A stretch of 64,000 nucleotides of DNA, taken from Diabrotica undecimpunctata. Lineage: Eukaryota > Arthropoda > Insecta > Coleoptera > Chrysomelidae. The notes below the pieces were generated by a model. The model was given only the letters and a program-made list of their open reading frames with translations, searched no databases and was not told where the DNA came from. The number at the start of each line of letters is the position of its first letter. Position 1 is the stretch's first letter. The DNA lies in assembly GCF_040954645.1 (NCBI RefSeq), contig NC_092809.1:77888935-77952934 (forward strand). The letters are read 5' to 3'. Position numbers and translations under genes: made by a program. Positions 12,589 through 23,791 of this stretch are shown here, in pieces.

Positions 12589-13548
12589 GTGACGAGTTTT
12601 GATTGGCGGAGATTGAAAAAGGTGGGATAAGTATGTAGGAAAAAGTTTAGCGAGATTGAGGAGAGAGAACGGGGAATCAGTTGGTTTCCAAGTCTGTAAG
12701 ACGAACAGTGATTGTTCTCTGGCGGTTCCTGAAATGTAGCAAGCAGTAGTGTTGAATGTTAGTGAGTTTTTGTGGAGTTAGTGTATCTGACAGAAGCTGA
12801 AGCAGCAAAATATTGTAAGTCATATTTCTCTACTTATATTCCAAGAGTCACTGTTCAGGCCAACGAGAGATTCAGTTTATCGTAAAGAGAAGATATTCCA
12901 AGAGTCATTTTTCACTCGGGCCAACGAGAAATTCAGTTTATCGAGAGGAGAAAGGCTATCATAATTTGAATGATTTGTGCTTTTGAAGGAGATCATTAAG
13001 GACGATATACTTGCAACAATCTGTGTAAGATTGCTGATTACATAGGGAGCGGTTGAGAGGAGATAATATAGTCTACAAGGAACAAGGATTTGGACCACTC
13101 ATCATCAGAGAGAGATATTTTTGTTTCTGCAGTTTTTTTCTTTTATTGATAACACAATTTTTACACGTAATTTAGAAAGGATATAAATATTTTGATTAGG
13201 AGAGTTAGAATAGTTTGGGATTTTGAGATTTCAATTAATATTGTTTGTACCATTAATTTTGATTGTTCACGTACGGAGAACAAAATTTTGAGAATCCTTA
13301 TATGAGATTTGTTTATTGAAAACTTTTGAGTGTGAATTATTTCATTATTTTTATTTTAATATATAGTGTTAGATCATATGTGTTTTTTATTATTCCGGTA
13401 TTCTCTGGACCTTACCTTTCACATGTAATAGCATAGATATTGAAGCACGAATTTAACCCTGAGATAAAAGAATTAAAAATTGTGATAGAGTCATAATCAT
13501 ATCATTTAAATAATTTTAATTAATCAAAAAAATTAATTAGCTAATTAT
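12589..13548 (+). repeat. LTR-like block with polypurine tract and PBS-like borders
   Basis: Starts TGTGACGAG directly after a polypurine-like run and is followed at 13550 by TTGGCGCACCAAGAC, which has the form of a primer-binding site. A ~960-bp LTR is therefore plausible. It holds a two-unit repeat at 12839-12950. It does not end in CA and no partner LTR lies in the window, so the call is tentative. Confidence 0.4.
12839..12950. repeat. Two-unit ~57-bp tandem repeat
   Basis: TTCCAAGAGTCA...GGCCAACGAGA(G/A)ATTCAGTTTATCG occurs at 12839 and again at 12896 with about 85 percent similarity by eye. Confidence 0.8.
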
Positions 13549-13577
13549 TGCTTGGCGCACCAAGACTTTAAATATCG

Positions 13578-14126
<549 letters not shown>

Positions 14127-14165
14127 TTGCCCCCTTTTAAAAGATGTTTCCTCCTGGACCCTCTT

Positions 14166-14597
14166 TTACAACTTCCAGTTGCATAAAAATGACAAAGGAC
14201 GGTTTTCCTCTCCGCACCAGTAACTATGCGGATTGCAACAGACTAACACCTGGACTTCGGTGTCTCTAAAGATCTCCTCCACCATACTTCGGATAACCCT
14301 CCAATCTAATTGGCGACACTCTAACTTTGGCATGGCTAACTTTTGCACGTCGGACTCTAGTACGTGCTCTCTCAATTGAAGTAAGGCTTCCCATACATCT
14401 CGGTAGGTAGGTTGGTCACGGGCAGTGTCTTTTGTTACCAGGTAGAAAAGGTAACGTGATGCTTCTTGGAGTTTAAAGGCTTTCCCAGGATCTGGCACTT
14501 GGCATTGAAGTTCTGCAACTCGACCGAACTTCCTTTGAAAGACTGATGCCAACCCTGGTGCGTCTTTGATATTGGCCGGGATGGTAAGGGCCAGCGA
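14166..14597 (-). pseudogene. Macrodomain-like C-terminal module of gypsy Pol
   Basis: About 144 codons in the same frame as integrase, separated from it by one in-frame TAA at the end of ALPDD. Order of motifs: SLALTIPANIK, PGLASVFQRKFG, RYLFYLVTKDTA, PTYRDVWEALLQL and LAMPKLECRQLDW. This is the layout of macrodomains of the OARD1/TARG1 (ALC1-like) type, which bind or remove ADP-ribose. Positions important in that family look altered: Asn where the adenine-contacting Asp is expected, APG for the Gly-rich loop, and the G-C-G-L-D loop reads ECRQ. This copy is therefore probably inactive. The fold assignment rests on motif order and is good but not proved; it is an unusual fusion to a retrotransposon polyprotein. 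Confidence 0.75.
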
Positions 14598-16798
14598 TTA
14601 GTCATCGGGGAGCGCGAGTAGATCTTGCTTTTCTTCAGTGGTAACACCATGTCTTGCTTTACCGGTACCTCCATAGGCACCCATGAATTCCTCAAACGTG
14701 AGGTCAGACACATCTTGGCCTTGGTTTACTTCCACTTCTTCATCTACGTCGTGGTCACCTTCGAAAGACGCCAGCCGGTTATGGTGTACTATCATCGGCT
14801 TTCCCCTCTGAATCTTGCTTATTCGGTAGATGACATCGTTGATCCTCTCCATGATGAGGTATGGACCTTCCCAAAACTGCTGCAACTTGGGAGAACAACC
14901 TTTTCGCTTCTTGGGATTATAGAGCCAGACTTTGTAGTTCTTCTTAAAGCAACCCTTTTCGGCTTGTGTATCGTACCGTTTCTTCATTCGGTCGCTAGCG
15001 ATCTAAAGGTGAGAACGGACCATCTCATGTACATTGTTCATTCTTCTTCGTAATTCGATCAAATAATCTTCACCTGCTAGATCTTCTCCAGGTCGACACC
15101 CAAACTCTAGATCACAAGGTAGTCGCATTTCGTGTCCGAATAGGACTCTGGCTGGTGTCTGGCCTGTTGATTCGTTAACAGCAGATCTGTAGGCCATTGT
15201 GAAGAACGGAAGATATTGGTCCCAGTCTCGCTGATGATCGGACACCATCTTTGTCAAATACTTGATAACTGTCCTATTCATCCGTTCTACCATACCATCC
15301 GATTGCAGATGATATACTGTAGTTCTTGTTTTCTTCATGCCTAGTCTATCACATATTCCTTGGAATAGATCGCTTTCGAAGTTCCGGCCTTGGTCGCTAT
15401 GGATCTCCAAAGGCACTCCAAATCGGCTGATATATTCTTGGATCAACTTGTCTGCAACGGTGGCGGCCTTTTGGTCTGGAAGTGCGTAAATCTCGACCCA
15501 CTTAGTGAAGTAATCCATTACTACCAACATGTACTTGCCTCCATTTCCACTTTCTGGAAATGGCCCAGCGATATCCAAAGCTATTCTTTCAAACGGGCTT
15601 CCAACATTATATTGTCTCATAGGAGCTCTCCTTTTCCGGTGAGGCCCGTTACTCGTAGCACAAATAGTACATTTCTTACACCAGTCTTTTACGTCATCGG
15701 AACTGTTCATCCAATAAAACCGTTCCCGAATTCGCCGAAGGGTTTTCTTTACACCAAAATGCCCTTCTGATGGACTGTTGTGTAACTGACGAAGTACTTC
15801 GGCTATTCTGCTCTTTGGGATCACCAACTGTCTTCTCTTCTCTGAAACGTCATTATTTTCCAGTACTCGTTTGAGCAAGCCATCTTCCATGATAAATGAG
15901 TCCCACTGGGCCCAATACGTCTTAACTACTGAGCATAGGTTTGATATTTCTTGCCAAGGTGGTCGACGGTTTTCCTCTTTCCATTTTCGAATTTTCTGTA
16001 TAACTGGATCTCTTTCTTGTTCTTCCCTTATCTTAGTAGGCGTCCAGTCGTCGTTGACCATCGTTGTTTTTAGCACTGCTGCTTTGTTGGATTCCGTTTT
16101 GTTGCAGTGGGAACACTCTGCTGGGCACGGCCTTCTGGAAAGAGAATCAGCGTTTCTGTGGCTAACTCCGGCCCGGTACTCAATCTTGAAATCGTATTCT
16201 TGGAGTCGTTCGATCCATCTGACTATCTGACCCTCTGGATTCTTAAACTGCATCAACCACTTAAGGGCGGCATGGTCGGTTCGGATTAGAACCTTTCTGC
16301 CATAGAGGTATTGATAGAAGTGCTCTACTGATTTAACTACTGCTAGAAGTTCTCTTCTCGTGACGCAATAATTCCGCTCAGGTTTTGAAAGAACTTTACT
16401 AAAATATCCGACGACTCGTTCCTGTCCTCCTTGAATCTGAGACAGCACTCCTCCAATTCCCACATTACTTGCATCTGTATCTAAGATAAACTCTCCTTCT
16501 GGCAGTGGATACCCTAAAATTGGTGCTGTTATTAAATGCTTTTTCAAGATCTCAAAGGCATTTTGCCAGTCTGTATCCCAGCGGTAATCTCTTGCTTCCT
16601 CTGTGAGTCGCGTTAATGGCTTAGCGATATCTGCCAACTTCTTAATAAACCTTCGGTAGTAAGTACATAGTCCAATTCTTGATGTTTGTCCGTTGGTACT
16701 GGCCATTCCTTAATGGAATCAATTTTTCCCTTATCCACGGCCACTCCTTCTTTACTGACTATATGACCCAGATAATTGACTTTACCTTTACCTATCGT

Positions 16799-16803
<5 letters not shown>
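14598..16803 (-). pseudogene. pol: Gypsy Pol: RT end, RNase H, integrase
   Basis: Minus-strand pol truncated at its 5' side in a TA array (16803). In order: end of RT ([17 protein letters not shown]; frameshift near 16690; GLCTYYRRFIKKLADIAKPL); RNase H (FILDTDASNVGIG, ELLAVVKSVEHF, RTDHAALKWL, NADSLSRRP); integrase H2C2 zinc finger (H-N-S to KKCTICA); integrase core with D (ALDIAGPF), D (HSDQGRNF) and E (VERMNRTV); and a C-terminal GPYLIMERI box. One in-frame TAG at 15003-15005 splits the integrase. An acidic linker of about 45 residues leads to the macrodomain-like module. gag, protease and most of RT are missing. With RNase H and integrase otherwise intact, decay seems moderate. Confidence 0.9.

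Positions 16804-16838
<35 letters not shown>
16803..16838. repeat. (TA)n microsatellite
   Basis: Marks the 5' truncation point of the gypsy pol. Confidence 0.95.
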
Positions 16839-16933
16839 GAGTATATATATACAGGGTGGTCCTTAAATAATTATACAAAAAGAAACAGTAGATTCTACAC
16901 TTTAAAATATTACGATTTAAGCCAAATTGCCAA

Positions 16934-16940
<7 letters not shown>

Positions 16941-17025
<85 letters not shown>

Positions 17026-17034
17026 ATATATATA
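16941..17034. repeat. (TA)n microsatellite
   Basis: TA array between mariner-end units 1 and 2. Confidence 0.95.
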
Positions 17035-17118
17035 CAGGGTGATCCTTAAGTAATTGTACAAATAGAAACTGTAGATTCTGCACTTTAAAATATTACGATT
17101 TAAGCCAACTTGCCAAAT

Positions 17119-17263
<145 letters not shown>

Positions 17264-18185
17264 CAGGGTGATCCTTAAGTAATTGTACAAATAGAAACTG
17301 TAGATTCTGCACTATAAAATATTACGATTTAAGCCAACTTGCTTTAAATGTTGGGCAAAAACAGGGTGTTAAAGGGCAAAATGAAAATTTTATTTTTTAC
17401 TATAACTTTCATGTTTGTAAACGTTTATGTATAAAAATTTACAAGTGGGTACTTTTAAATATGAGAAATTATAATTTGATGCACACTTTGATGTAACTGA
17501 TAGAAGGCGCCACTTATGCCACATATGTGGTATAAATTTGCACTTAACTTTTTTACTCTTTAAGTTACCTGTATTTGGGATAAAAAATATTAAAGATATG
17601 TTATTTTAACAAAAAAAGGTATACCTGTTAATAACTTCAAAACTCAACAGTTTTCGAGATAATCGCATTTTAAAAATCAGCTGCATAATTCTGGTCTAAG
17701 GCAATTACTCTAGGTAACGAAGAAAAAATAGACAAAAACATTAATACTTCTGAATTTTGGTATAAAATACTTTTAACTAAAGTTAATAGTTAACGAAATA
17801 TTCAATAAAATAAATATATCAGCAGGATAATGAATAATAGGATTTGACAAAATAACAGAATAATAGGATTTTACATCAAACATTTTACGTTTTATGTTAA
17901 ATTAAAGTCATAATCAAAACATTTTATTTACAAACCAAATTAAGAAATAGTTAAACTAAATAACATAACTTTTTGTCAAAGAAAGTGTTCTATATGTCTA
18001 CCATTTTCTTTAATTCATTTGTCAATATATTCAATAAAATATCGTCTCATATTAAATAGCATTATTGGTTCTAAAGAAACTGCTGCAGTATTTATTTATT
18101 TCCATAGTTGGTTGAGAATGTTTATGGGATTCTTATAAACAGGTTGTTTTAATGCGCCCTATACACCAAAATCAATTATACCAAT
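17264..18185 (-). mobile_element. Mariner-like element, 5'-truncated
   Basis: The left end has a mariner-type terminus (TA then CAGGGTGATCC). At 17981-18180 the minus strand encodes the typical mariner transposase C-terminus: KNPINILNQLW, then MRRYFIEYID and NGRHIEHFL before a stop, with two internal stops. The DDE/D catalytic part is missing, cut off before the PLE that starts near 18236. The ~700 bases between the stop and the terminus are non-coding AT-rich sequence. Confidence 0.65.
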
Positions 18186-18199
18186 TATCAACCAATTAT

Positions 18200-18222
18200 A
18201 AACGATAAATCCTTTATCGTTT
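18200..18222. other. Short inverted repeat
   Basis: AAACGATAAA and its complement TTTATCGTTT separated by TCC, at the boundary between the mariner remnant and the PLE. Confidence 0.8.
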
Positions 18223-18235
18223 AAAATGAGGACTT

Positions 18236-18641
18236 TTCAACAATCGATCGAATAGAACAAGACAACTTAGAACGAGATCCTACAGCATATACAAGGAATA
18301 ATACGAGGAAATAACAATACCATACATAAAAGGATTATCGGAAAAGCTTAAAAGGATAGGAAATACATTCAACATTTCAACAACATTCAAAACAACAAAC
18401 ACGTTGAGATCTATTTTGTCCAAAACCAAACCTAACAATGAACAAGAAAGGACAAGGACTTGCATTTATAAAATATCTTGTGAATGTGATCAGTTTTATT
18501 TAGGTGAAACATCAAGGCCATTAAATGTTAGAATAAGTGAACATCAATCCTATATTAAAAATAGAGAATTTGATAGATCTCAAATATGTAAACACGCATG
18601 AGATAATAAACATAGGGTTCAATGGAATGATTCAAATATAG
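18236..18641 (+). pseudogene. Penelope-like element family C, left half (linker and GIY-YIG)
   Basis: Plus-strand PLE fragment: linker (IPYIKGLSEKLKRIG) and the GIY-YIG core with CIYKISCECDQFYLGETSRPLNVRISEHQ split over 18460-18550. A stop replaces a Trp codon near 18600. The coding sequence breaks at 18641 where the BEL/Pao LTR begins and resumes at 26036. Comparison with the uninterrupted copy at 34236 confirms the junction. Confidence 0.85.
18637..18641. other. Target-site duplication of the BEL/Pao element, left copy
   Basis: TATAG before the LTR start TGAGG; the same TATAG follows the right LTR at 26031-26035. Confidence 0.9.
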
Positions 18642-19232
18642 TGAGGGGAGCCTTGTTACTGGCTCCCTATATTCGAGAGTTGGAAATCTTTTGATTCCAA
18701 GCCTTACTTCAAAGGACTTGTGAATGGATGCATCTCCATAGGTTTGGTTCTTCAGTGACCGTTGAAGGATAAGGATTGTTAATGGGAGCAAATATAACTC
18801 CAGAGAAATAAAAGCACCTTTAGTTTATCGACTTATAATTAACTTATTTAGATTAAAGAGGTTCAAAACGATCGTAGCTGACAATACAATATCAAATAAT
18901 TCTTTCTTTATCACACGTAAAATAGAAAACCGTATTTATGAGAAAAAATGCCCGATTTCGGCGTAGAGAAATATTTTATATATGAATTGAGAGTGTTGCC
19001 TCAAGGGCGTGTGAGTGAGAACTGATAAAATAAAATTTGGTGCGTAAAAGTGTAGATTACCCCTCTTGTATTTAGGTGTGAAAACTATTTAAGAGGCTGA
19101 GAGGCTGTGGCGCCGTTAAGTCGGCTAGCAAACTTGATATTAGTGAATATTTTACTTATTCTACACTAAGAAAAGTGTAAAGAACTATATTTTTATTTTG
19201 TATTTTAAAATGATATGTTCATTTCTGGAACA
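18642..19232 (-). repeat. 3' LTR of BEL/Pao
   Basis: 591 bp. On the minus strand it begins TGTTCCAGAAATG after CGCGGGCAGTCTA, a typical BEL polypurine-like context. It matches 25439-26030. Confidence 0.95.
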
Positions 19233-19375
19233 TAGACTGCCCGCGTTGAAGTATTTACTTCAAAACGAAAGAAAGAGTGATTTGAGAAAGTAAGCAAACT
19301 TAACTTAAATGTAATTTAAGAAATAACTATTCCTAAACTAGAGTAATACATATAAATGTGACAAAATTTAAAATT

Positions 19376-20995
19376 TTAATTTTCTACTTTGTCCACAGGA
19401 AGAGGACAGAGTTTTGTAATGGGTCTGTTAAAATATCCATCTCTAGTCTTTATTTTAACACTACGGACCTTATCGTCCTTACCAGTAAACAATTCAACAA
19501 TTCTTGCCAATGGCCAGTGTAGGGGTGGAACTTTATCTTCCTTTAATAGAACTAAGTCGTTAACTTCAAGATTCTTCTGTGGTGTTAACCACTTGGGGCG
19601 ATTCTGAAGTTGATTAAGGTAATCAATTTTCCAGCGTTTGGCAAATGATTGCTGAATCTTCATGTAGTTTTGCCAAATTGTTAATTTATTGTCAGGTATT
19701 TCCGTCACTATCTCTTCAGGAAATGACGTAATTGGTTTTCCTATTAGGAAATGTCCTGGAGACAATGTGTTAAAGTCATTTGGATCATTTGACATAGCAC
19801 AAAGAGGGCGTGAGTTTAGTACTGCTTCTATTTGTGCGAGAACTGTGCTAAAGGCTTCAAAAGTTAAAGTGGTATTGCCTAAAAGCCTTAAAATGTGATA
19901 TTTGGCACTTTTTATGGCTGCCTCCCAAATTCCACCATGATGCGGAGAATGGGCTACAATAAATTTCCATTGGATTTCAGAAGAGGAGAGAAAATTGAAT
20001 ATGGACTCAGAGGTTTCCTTTTGTTTAAGAAATAGTGCAACTTCCCTCAACTGATTTCTAGCTCCTAGAAAATTAGTGGCGTTATCTGAGTAGATAATTT
20101 GTCGACAGCCTCTCCTACTGATGAATCTTTTTAAAGCAAGTAAGAAACTTTCGGTAGACAGACCTGTGACTAATTCGATGTGCACTGCACGAGTAACCAT
20201 ACATACAAACAACGCTATGTAGGATTTTATTTTTGGAGCCTTTCTTAAATTGGAGCTTTTTATAAGAAATGGACCACCAAAGTCTAGACCGACATTGGTA
20301 AATGGAGGGGAGAAACATGAACGTTCCCGTGGTAAATCAGCCATTAACTGTGTGGCTGTCTTTGCTTTAAATTTAAAACAATCGTGACATTTATTAATTA
20401 TCCTTTTAGTTTCTTTGAGACCATTTAGACACCAATATCTTAAACGAAAATTGGAAAGAGTATTTTGAGGGCCTGCATGACATAATCTTATATGTTCTCT
20501 ATGCAGCATTAATTTTACTATGTGATTATGAGAGGGTAGAAGTAATGGGTACTTCTGTTCATATGGGACGTCTGAGTACCTTAGACGACCACCTACACGA
20601 ATCATTTGCTGATTATCTATGAATGGGTTGAGTTTTAAAATTGTTTTATTTGAAATTATCTCCTTATTTTTAAGACAAGAAAATTCTCGAAAAAAGTGTG
20701 CCTTTTGCAAAAGTTTTATTATTAAATTTTCAGCATTTTTTAATTCTGAAACAGAGAAGGGTCCAACATATTTTTCATTTGGAAACTTGAAATTGTGAAT
20801 GTACCTGAGAATAAGTGTGATACTGCGTTGTAGTTTTGAGAAGTTTGAAAATTTGAGAGATAAATTTTCAATGAAACTTATTGGACTTTCTTGTGCTAGA
20901 TGAACTATTTTCTTTTCCTCGGGTATTTTACTAACATTTGGTTTTGAATCATAAGAAGTTAAATCTAAGTCATAATTAAGTAGAAATGCGGGACC
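19376..20995 (-). pseudogene. pol: BEL/Pao Pol, integrase part downstream of a stop codon
   Basis: Same frame as the upstream pol, separated only by the TAA at 20996-20998. It begins with GPAFLLNYD, which normally follows the W-F/W preceding it. Integrase features: zinc-binding H-H-C-C (HREHIRLCH to NKCHDCF), catalytic D (VGLDFGGPF), D (YSDNATNF) and E (HHGGIWEAAIK), then a DUF5641-like C-terminus (WPLARIVELFTGKDDKVRSV). It ends VDKVEN about 145 bases before the 3' LTR. If read through, full-length integrase would be present; as it stands only an internal ATG (20710) opens it. Confidence 0.9.
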
Positions 20996-23791
20996 TTAAA
21001 ACCAAAATTTTGAGTTTAGAAGTTCAGGAGCAGACATGCCTCTTGACGCAATATCTGCGGGGTTTTGTTTTGACTTTATATATCGCCACTTAAATTGTGG
21101 GTTTCCTTGTATTTCAGAAACTCTATTTGCAACAAACTGTGACCATCTCGAGCTATGTGAGCCTAACCAAGCAAGTACGATTTCTGAGTCCGTCCAGCAG
21201 TTTATTGAGTCTATTTGAGTTAATTTATTATTTAGAATTTCAACTATTCTTTTAGTGAGTTTGCTGCATAAAACAGCACCCATAAGTTCTAACTTAGGTA
21301 AAGTTAATGTTTTTATTGGAGCTACCCTACTTTTAGAGGTGATGAGTGTGGAAGAGACATTCCTTGAGCTATAAGTAACTCTAATATATATGCAGCTGGC
21401 GTATGCCTTTTCACTAGCGTCGGAAAATGCGTGTATTTGTATAGTACATATATAATTTTCAATAAAAAAAGGTCTGTGAATTTTTAAATGTTTTAGTGCT
21501 GAAATATGTTTGAGAAAATTTAACCATTCATTTAAGAGTGTAGAGTCTAAACTTTCATTCCACTGAATTTTTGAAAGCCAAATTTTTTGCATTATTATTT
21601 TTGCAGTTACTATTACAGGATTAATTAATCCCTTGGGGTCGAAAAAACTTGCGATTATCGAGAGCACTTGTCTCTTAGTGTAGGAATCTTTTATTTCGAT
21701 TTCTGGCACTGAAATAGAGAAACTATCTAATTTAGAGTCCCAACAAAGACCTAATATTTTATTGGAATGATTTTCTGGAGATATGACATACGTGGAGTCA
21801 GTTGAAAATTGTGAAATATTTTCTAAAAATTGTGGTGAATTTGAACACCATTTGTGAAGAGATATGCCTGCCTTTTGTAGCAGTGCAGTGATTTGCTCAT
21901 GCGCAAGTGTGAGTGTTTCAATACTATTTGTACCATATAGTATGTCATCAATATAGCAAAAATTAATGAGCATATCATGAGCGAGAGGATATTCTTCCTT
22001 ATGCATGTTTGCGAGTTCAATTAAACATCGTGTGCTAAGGAAGGTAGCTGGTTTCGTTCCATAGGTAACCGTTTCCAATTGTATACATTTTAACGGCTCC
22101 GAGGGAGAGTTGCGCCACAAAATATTTAATAAGAAAGTTTGGTTGGGGTTTATTCTGATTTGTCTAAACATCTTTTTTATATCAGATGTGAATACATACT
22201 TGAAGAGTCTAAAGTTGACTAAAGTGTCAAATAGTTCTGGTTGTGTGGTATAACCCTTTAACATAATATCATTAAGGCTAAAACCAGAAGTGGTTTTCAT
22301 GGATGCGTCAAAAACTACGCGCAAACGAGTTGTGAGAGAAGTGTCTTTTTCTACACTGTGGTGAGGCAAGAAATATTTGTTTTCTGAGTGTACATTCTGC
22401 AGAGACAACGGAACATATTTTGCATGTCCTAATTCAACATACTCATCTATAAGAGATTTATATTGTTTGTAAAGAGAATCATTTTTTGAGAATTTGTTCT
22501 CCAAATTTAGAAATCGCCTTCGCGCCATTTGGAAAGAGTCACCCAATTTATTATTTTCATTAGGCGTGCATAGGGGTAAATCTACTTGAAACTGTCCATT
22601 CGGTAGGATTTGTGTTGTGGCTTTAAATATTTTCTCAGCCTTTTCATCATCAGGACTTAAATGCTTTATTTTGGGAACTTCTTCAATGTCCCAAAACCTT
22701 TGGAGAAGATTATTTATATTTTCTTCTTCAGTGTGAGATTGAACAAATAAAGAAATATGATTCGAGTGTGAATAGTTACAGTTTGAGTGAGAGTGCATCT
22801 TTTTCTTAGATGAAACTTGTGGAGATAAGTTACCGAACATGACATATCCTAAATGAGTGTTTTGAAGCACTGGAAGACCTGCTCCAATATGAATTAAACC
22901 ATCCTTTAATAGATCACAGTAAATTTCTGCACCTAATAAGAGATCGATTCTCCCTGGGGAGGAGTAAGAGGGATCACTGAGCTTTATGCCAGCTGGTATT
23001 TTTATTTTGCTACGATCTAGAGGTACCTGAGGTATTTTACCCGTAATATTATCCAAAACTGCACATGATACTTCAAATTTCATATCATTGTTTTTATATG
23101 GGAAAAATTCAATGTTTACCATTTCATTTGAGATGGAACAATTTTGAGAGATTGTGGAAATTTGTAATCTTTTATTAGTGGTAGAGTAATTTAGTTTATT
23201 TACTAAATCTTTTGTTGCAAAGCTCGATTGAGATCCATTATCGAGAAGACATCTTGCGTGTACAGGTTGTCCACTTTTAGAGTAAATTGTTACCAGCGCT
23301 GTGGCTAGCAAAACTTCGTTTTTTGGATTGAAAGTGGAGAGAGAAGAGATGCAAGATGAATTTTGACTTTGTGTGTCTGAGAGTAGACAATATTCATTTG
23401 TCTGAGTGTTTAAGTGAGTAGAAGTGTTTGGTGATTCATTATATGAATGTGGAGAATTAATTCTTTGAGTAACTTGGGCATTATTACTCCTTTGAGGAAC
23501 ATGAAAATGACTTATGTGGTGCACTATGGCGAGTTTGTGAATCACCCTGTATACTTGCGGAGGATTGAGAGGTTTGTGGTGCATTAAAGCGTGATTGTTG
23601 CCTATTGGCGTGACTTTGATTACCATCATGTGAATTTGAAGCACTCTGATTGCTTCGAGTGGGAGAGAATAAATTATTTTCATGAGTGTGAGAAAAATTA
23701 TTTTCTTCATGCAGAAGTGTATTGTGTTTTTTATTGCAAATTTTACATGTGTATTTAGAGATGCATTTATCAGTAAAATGCTTAGTGCCAA
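20996..23791 (-). CDS. pol: BEL/Pao Pol: protease, reverse transcriptase, RNase H
   Basis: A 931-residue open frame overlapping gag by 308 nt in the +1 frame, so gag-pol probably needs frameshifting or an earlier repair. Protease: ARCLLDNGSQSSF near 23215-23255 (D-N-G in place of the common D-[ST]-G; variants at this position occur in BEL elements). RT: LRVVFDASMKT, FTSDIKKMFRQI and YIDDILYG (about 21936-21962). RNase H: HAFSDASEKAYA, PKLELMGAVL, WTDSEIVLAWL and NPADIASRG. Ends at a stop within the normal pol frame. RT and RNase H look catalytically intact. Confidence 0.93.
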   Translation of the reverse strand: MALSILLINASLNTHVKFAIKNTIHFCMKKIIFLTLMKIIYSLPLEAIRVLQIHMMVIKVTPIGNNHALMHHKPLNPPQVYRVIHKLAIVHHISHFHVPQRSNNAQVTQRINSPHSYNESPNTSTHLNTQTNEYCLLSDTQSQNSSCISSLSTFNPKNEVLLATALVTIYSKSGQPVHARCLLDNGSQSSFATKDLVNKLNYSTTNKRLQISTISQNCSISNEMVNIEFFPYKNNDMKFEVSCAVLDNITGKIPQVPLDRSKIKIPAGIKLSDPSYSSPGRIDLLLGAEIYCDLLKDGLIHIGAGLPVLQNTHLGYVMFGNLSPQVSSKKKMHSHSNCNYSHSNHISLFVQSHTEEENINNLLQRFWDIEEVPKIKHLSPDDEKAEKIFKATTQILPNGQFQVDLPLCTPNENNKLGDSFQMARRRFLNLENKFSKNDSLYKQYKSLIDEYVELGHAKYVPLSLQNVHSENKYFLPHHSVEKDTSLTTRLRVVFDASMKTTSGFSLNDIMLKGYTTQPELFDTLVNFRLFKYVFTSDIKKMFRQIRINPNQTFLLNILWRNSPSEPLKCIQLETVTYGTKPATFLSTRCLIELANMHKEEYPLAHDMLINFCYIDDILYGTNSIETLTLAHEQITALLQKAGISLHKWCSNSPQFLENISQFSTDSTYVISPENHSNKILGLCWDSKLDSFSISVPEIEIKDSYTKRQVLSIIASFFDPKGLINPVIVTAKIIMQKIWLSKIQWNESLDSTLLNEWLNFLKHISALKHLKIHRPFFIENYICTIQIHAFSDASEKAYASCIYIRVTYSSRNVSSTLITSKSRVAPIKTLTLPKLELMGAVLCSKLTKRIVEILNNKLTQIDSINCWTDSEIVLAWLGSHSSRWSQFVANRVSEIQGNPQFKWRYIKSKQNPADIASRGMSAPELLNSKFWF

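Noticed and set aside
23215..23255. BEL protease D-N-G read as an inactivating mutation
   Set aside because: Variation at this position occurs in BEL/Pao proteases and the surrounding frame is intact, so loss of function cannot be claimed.
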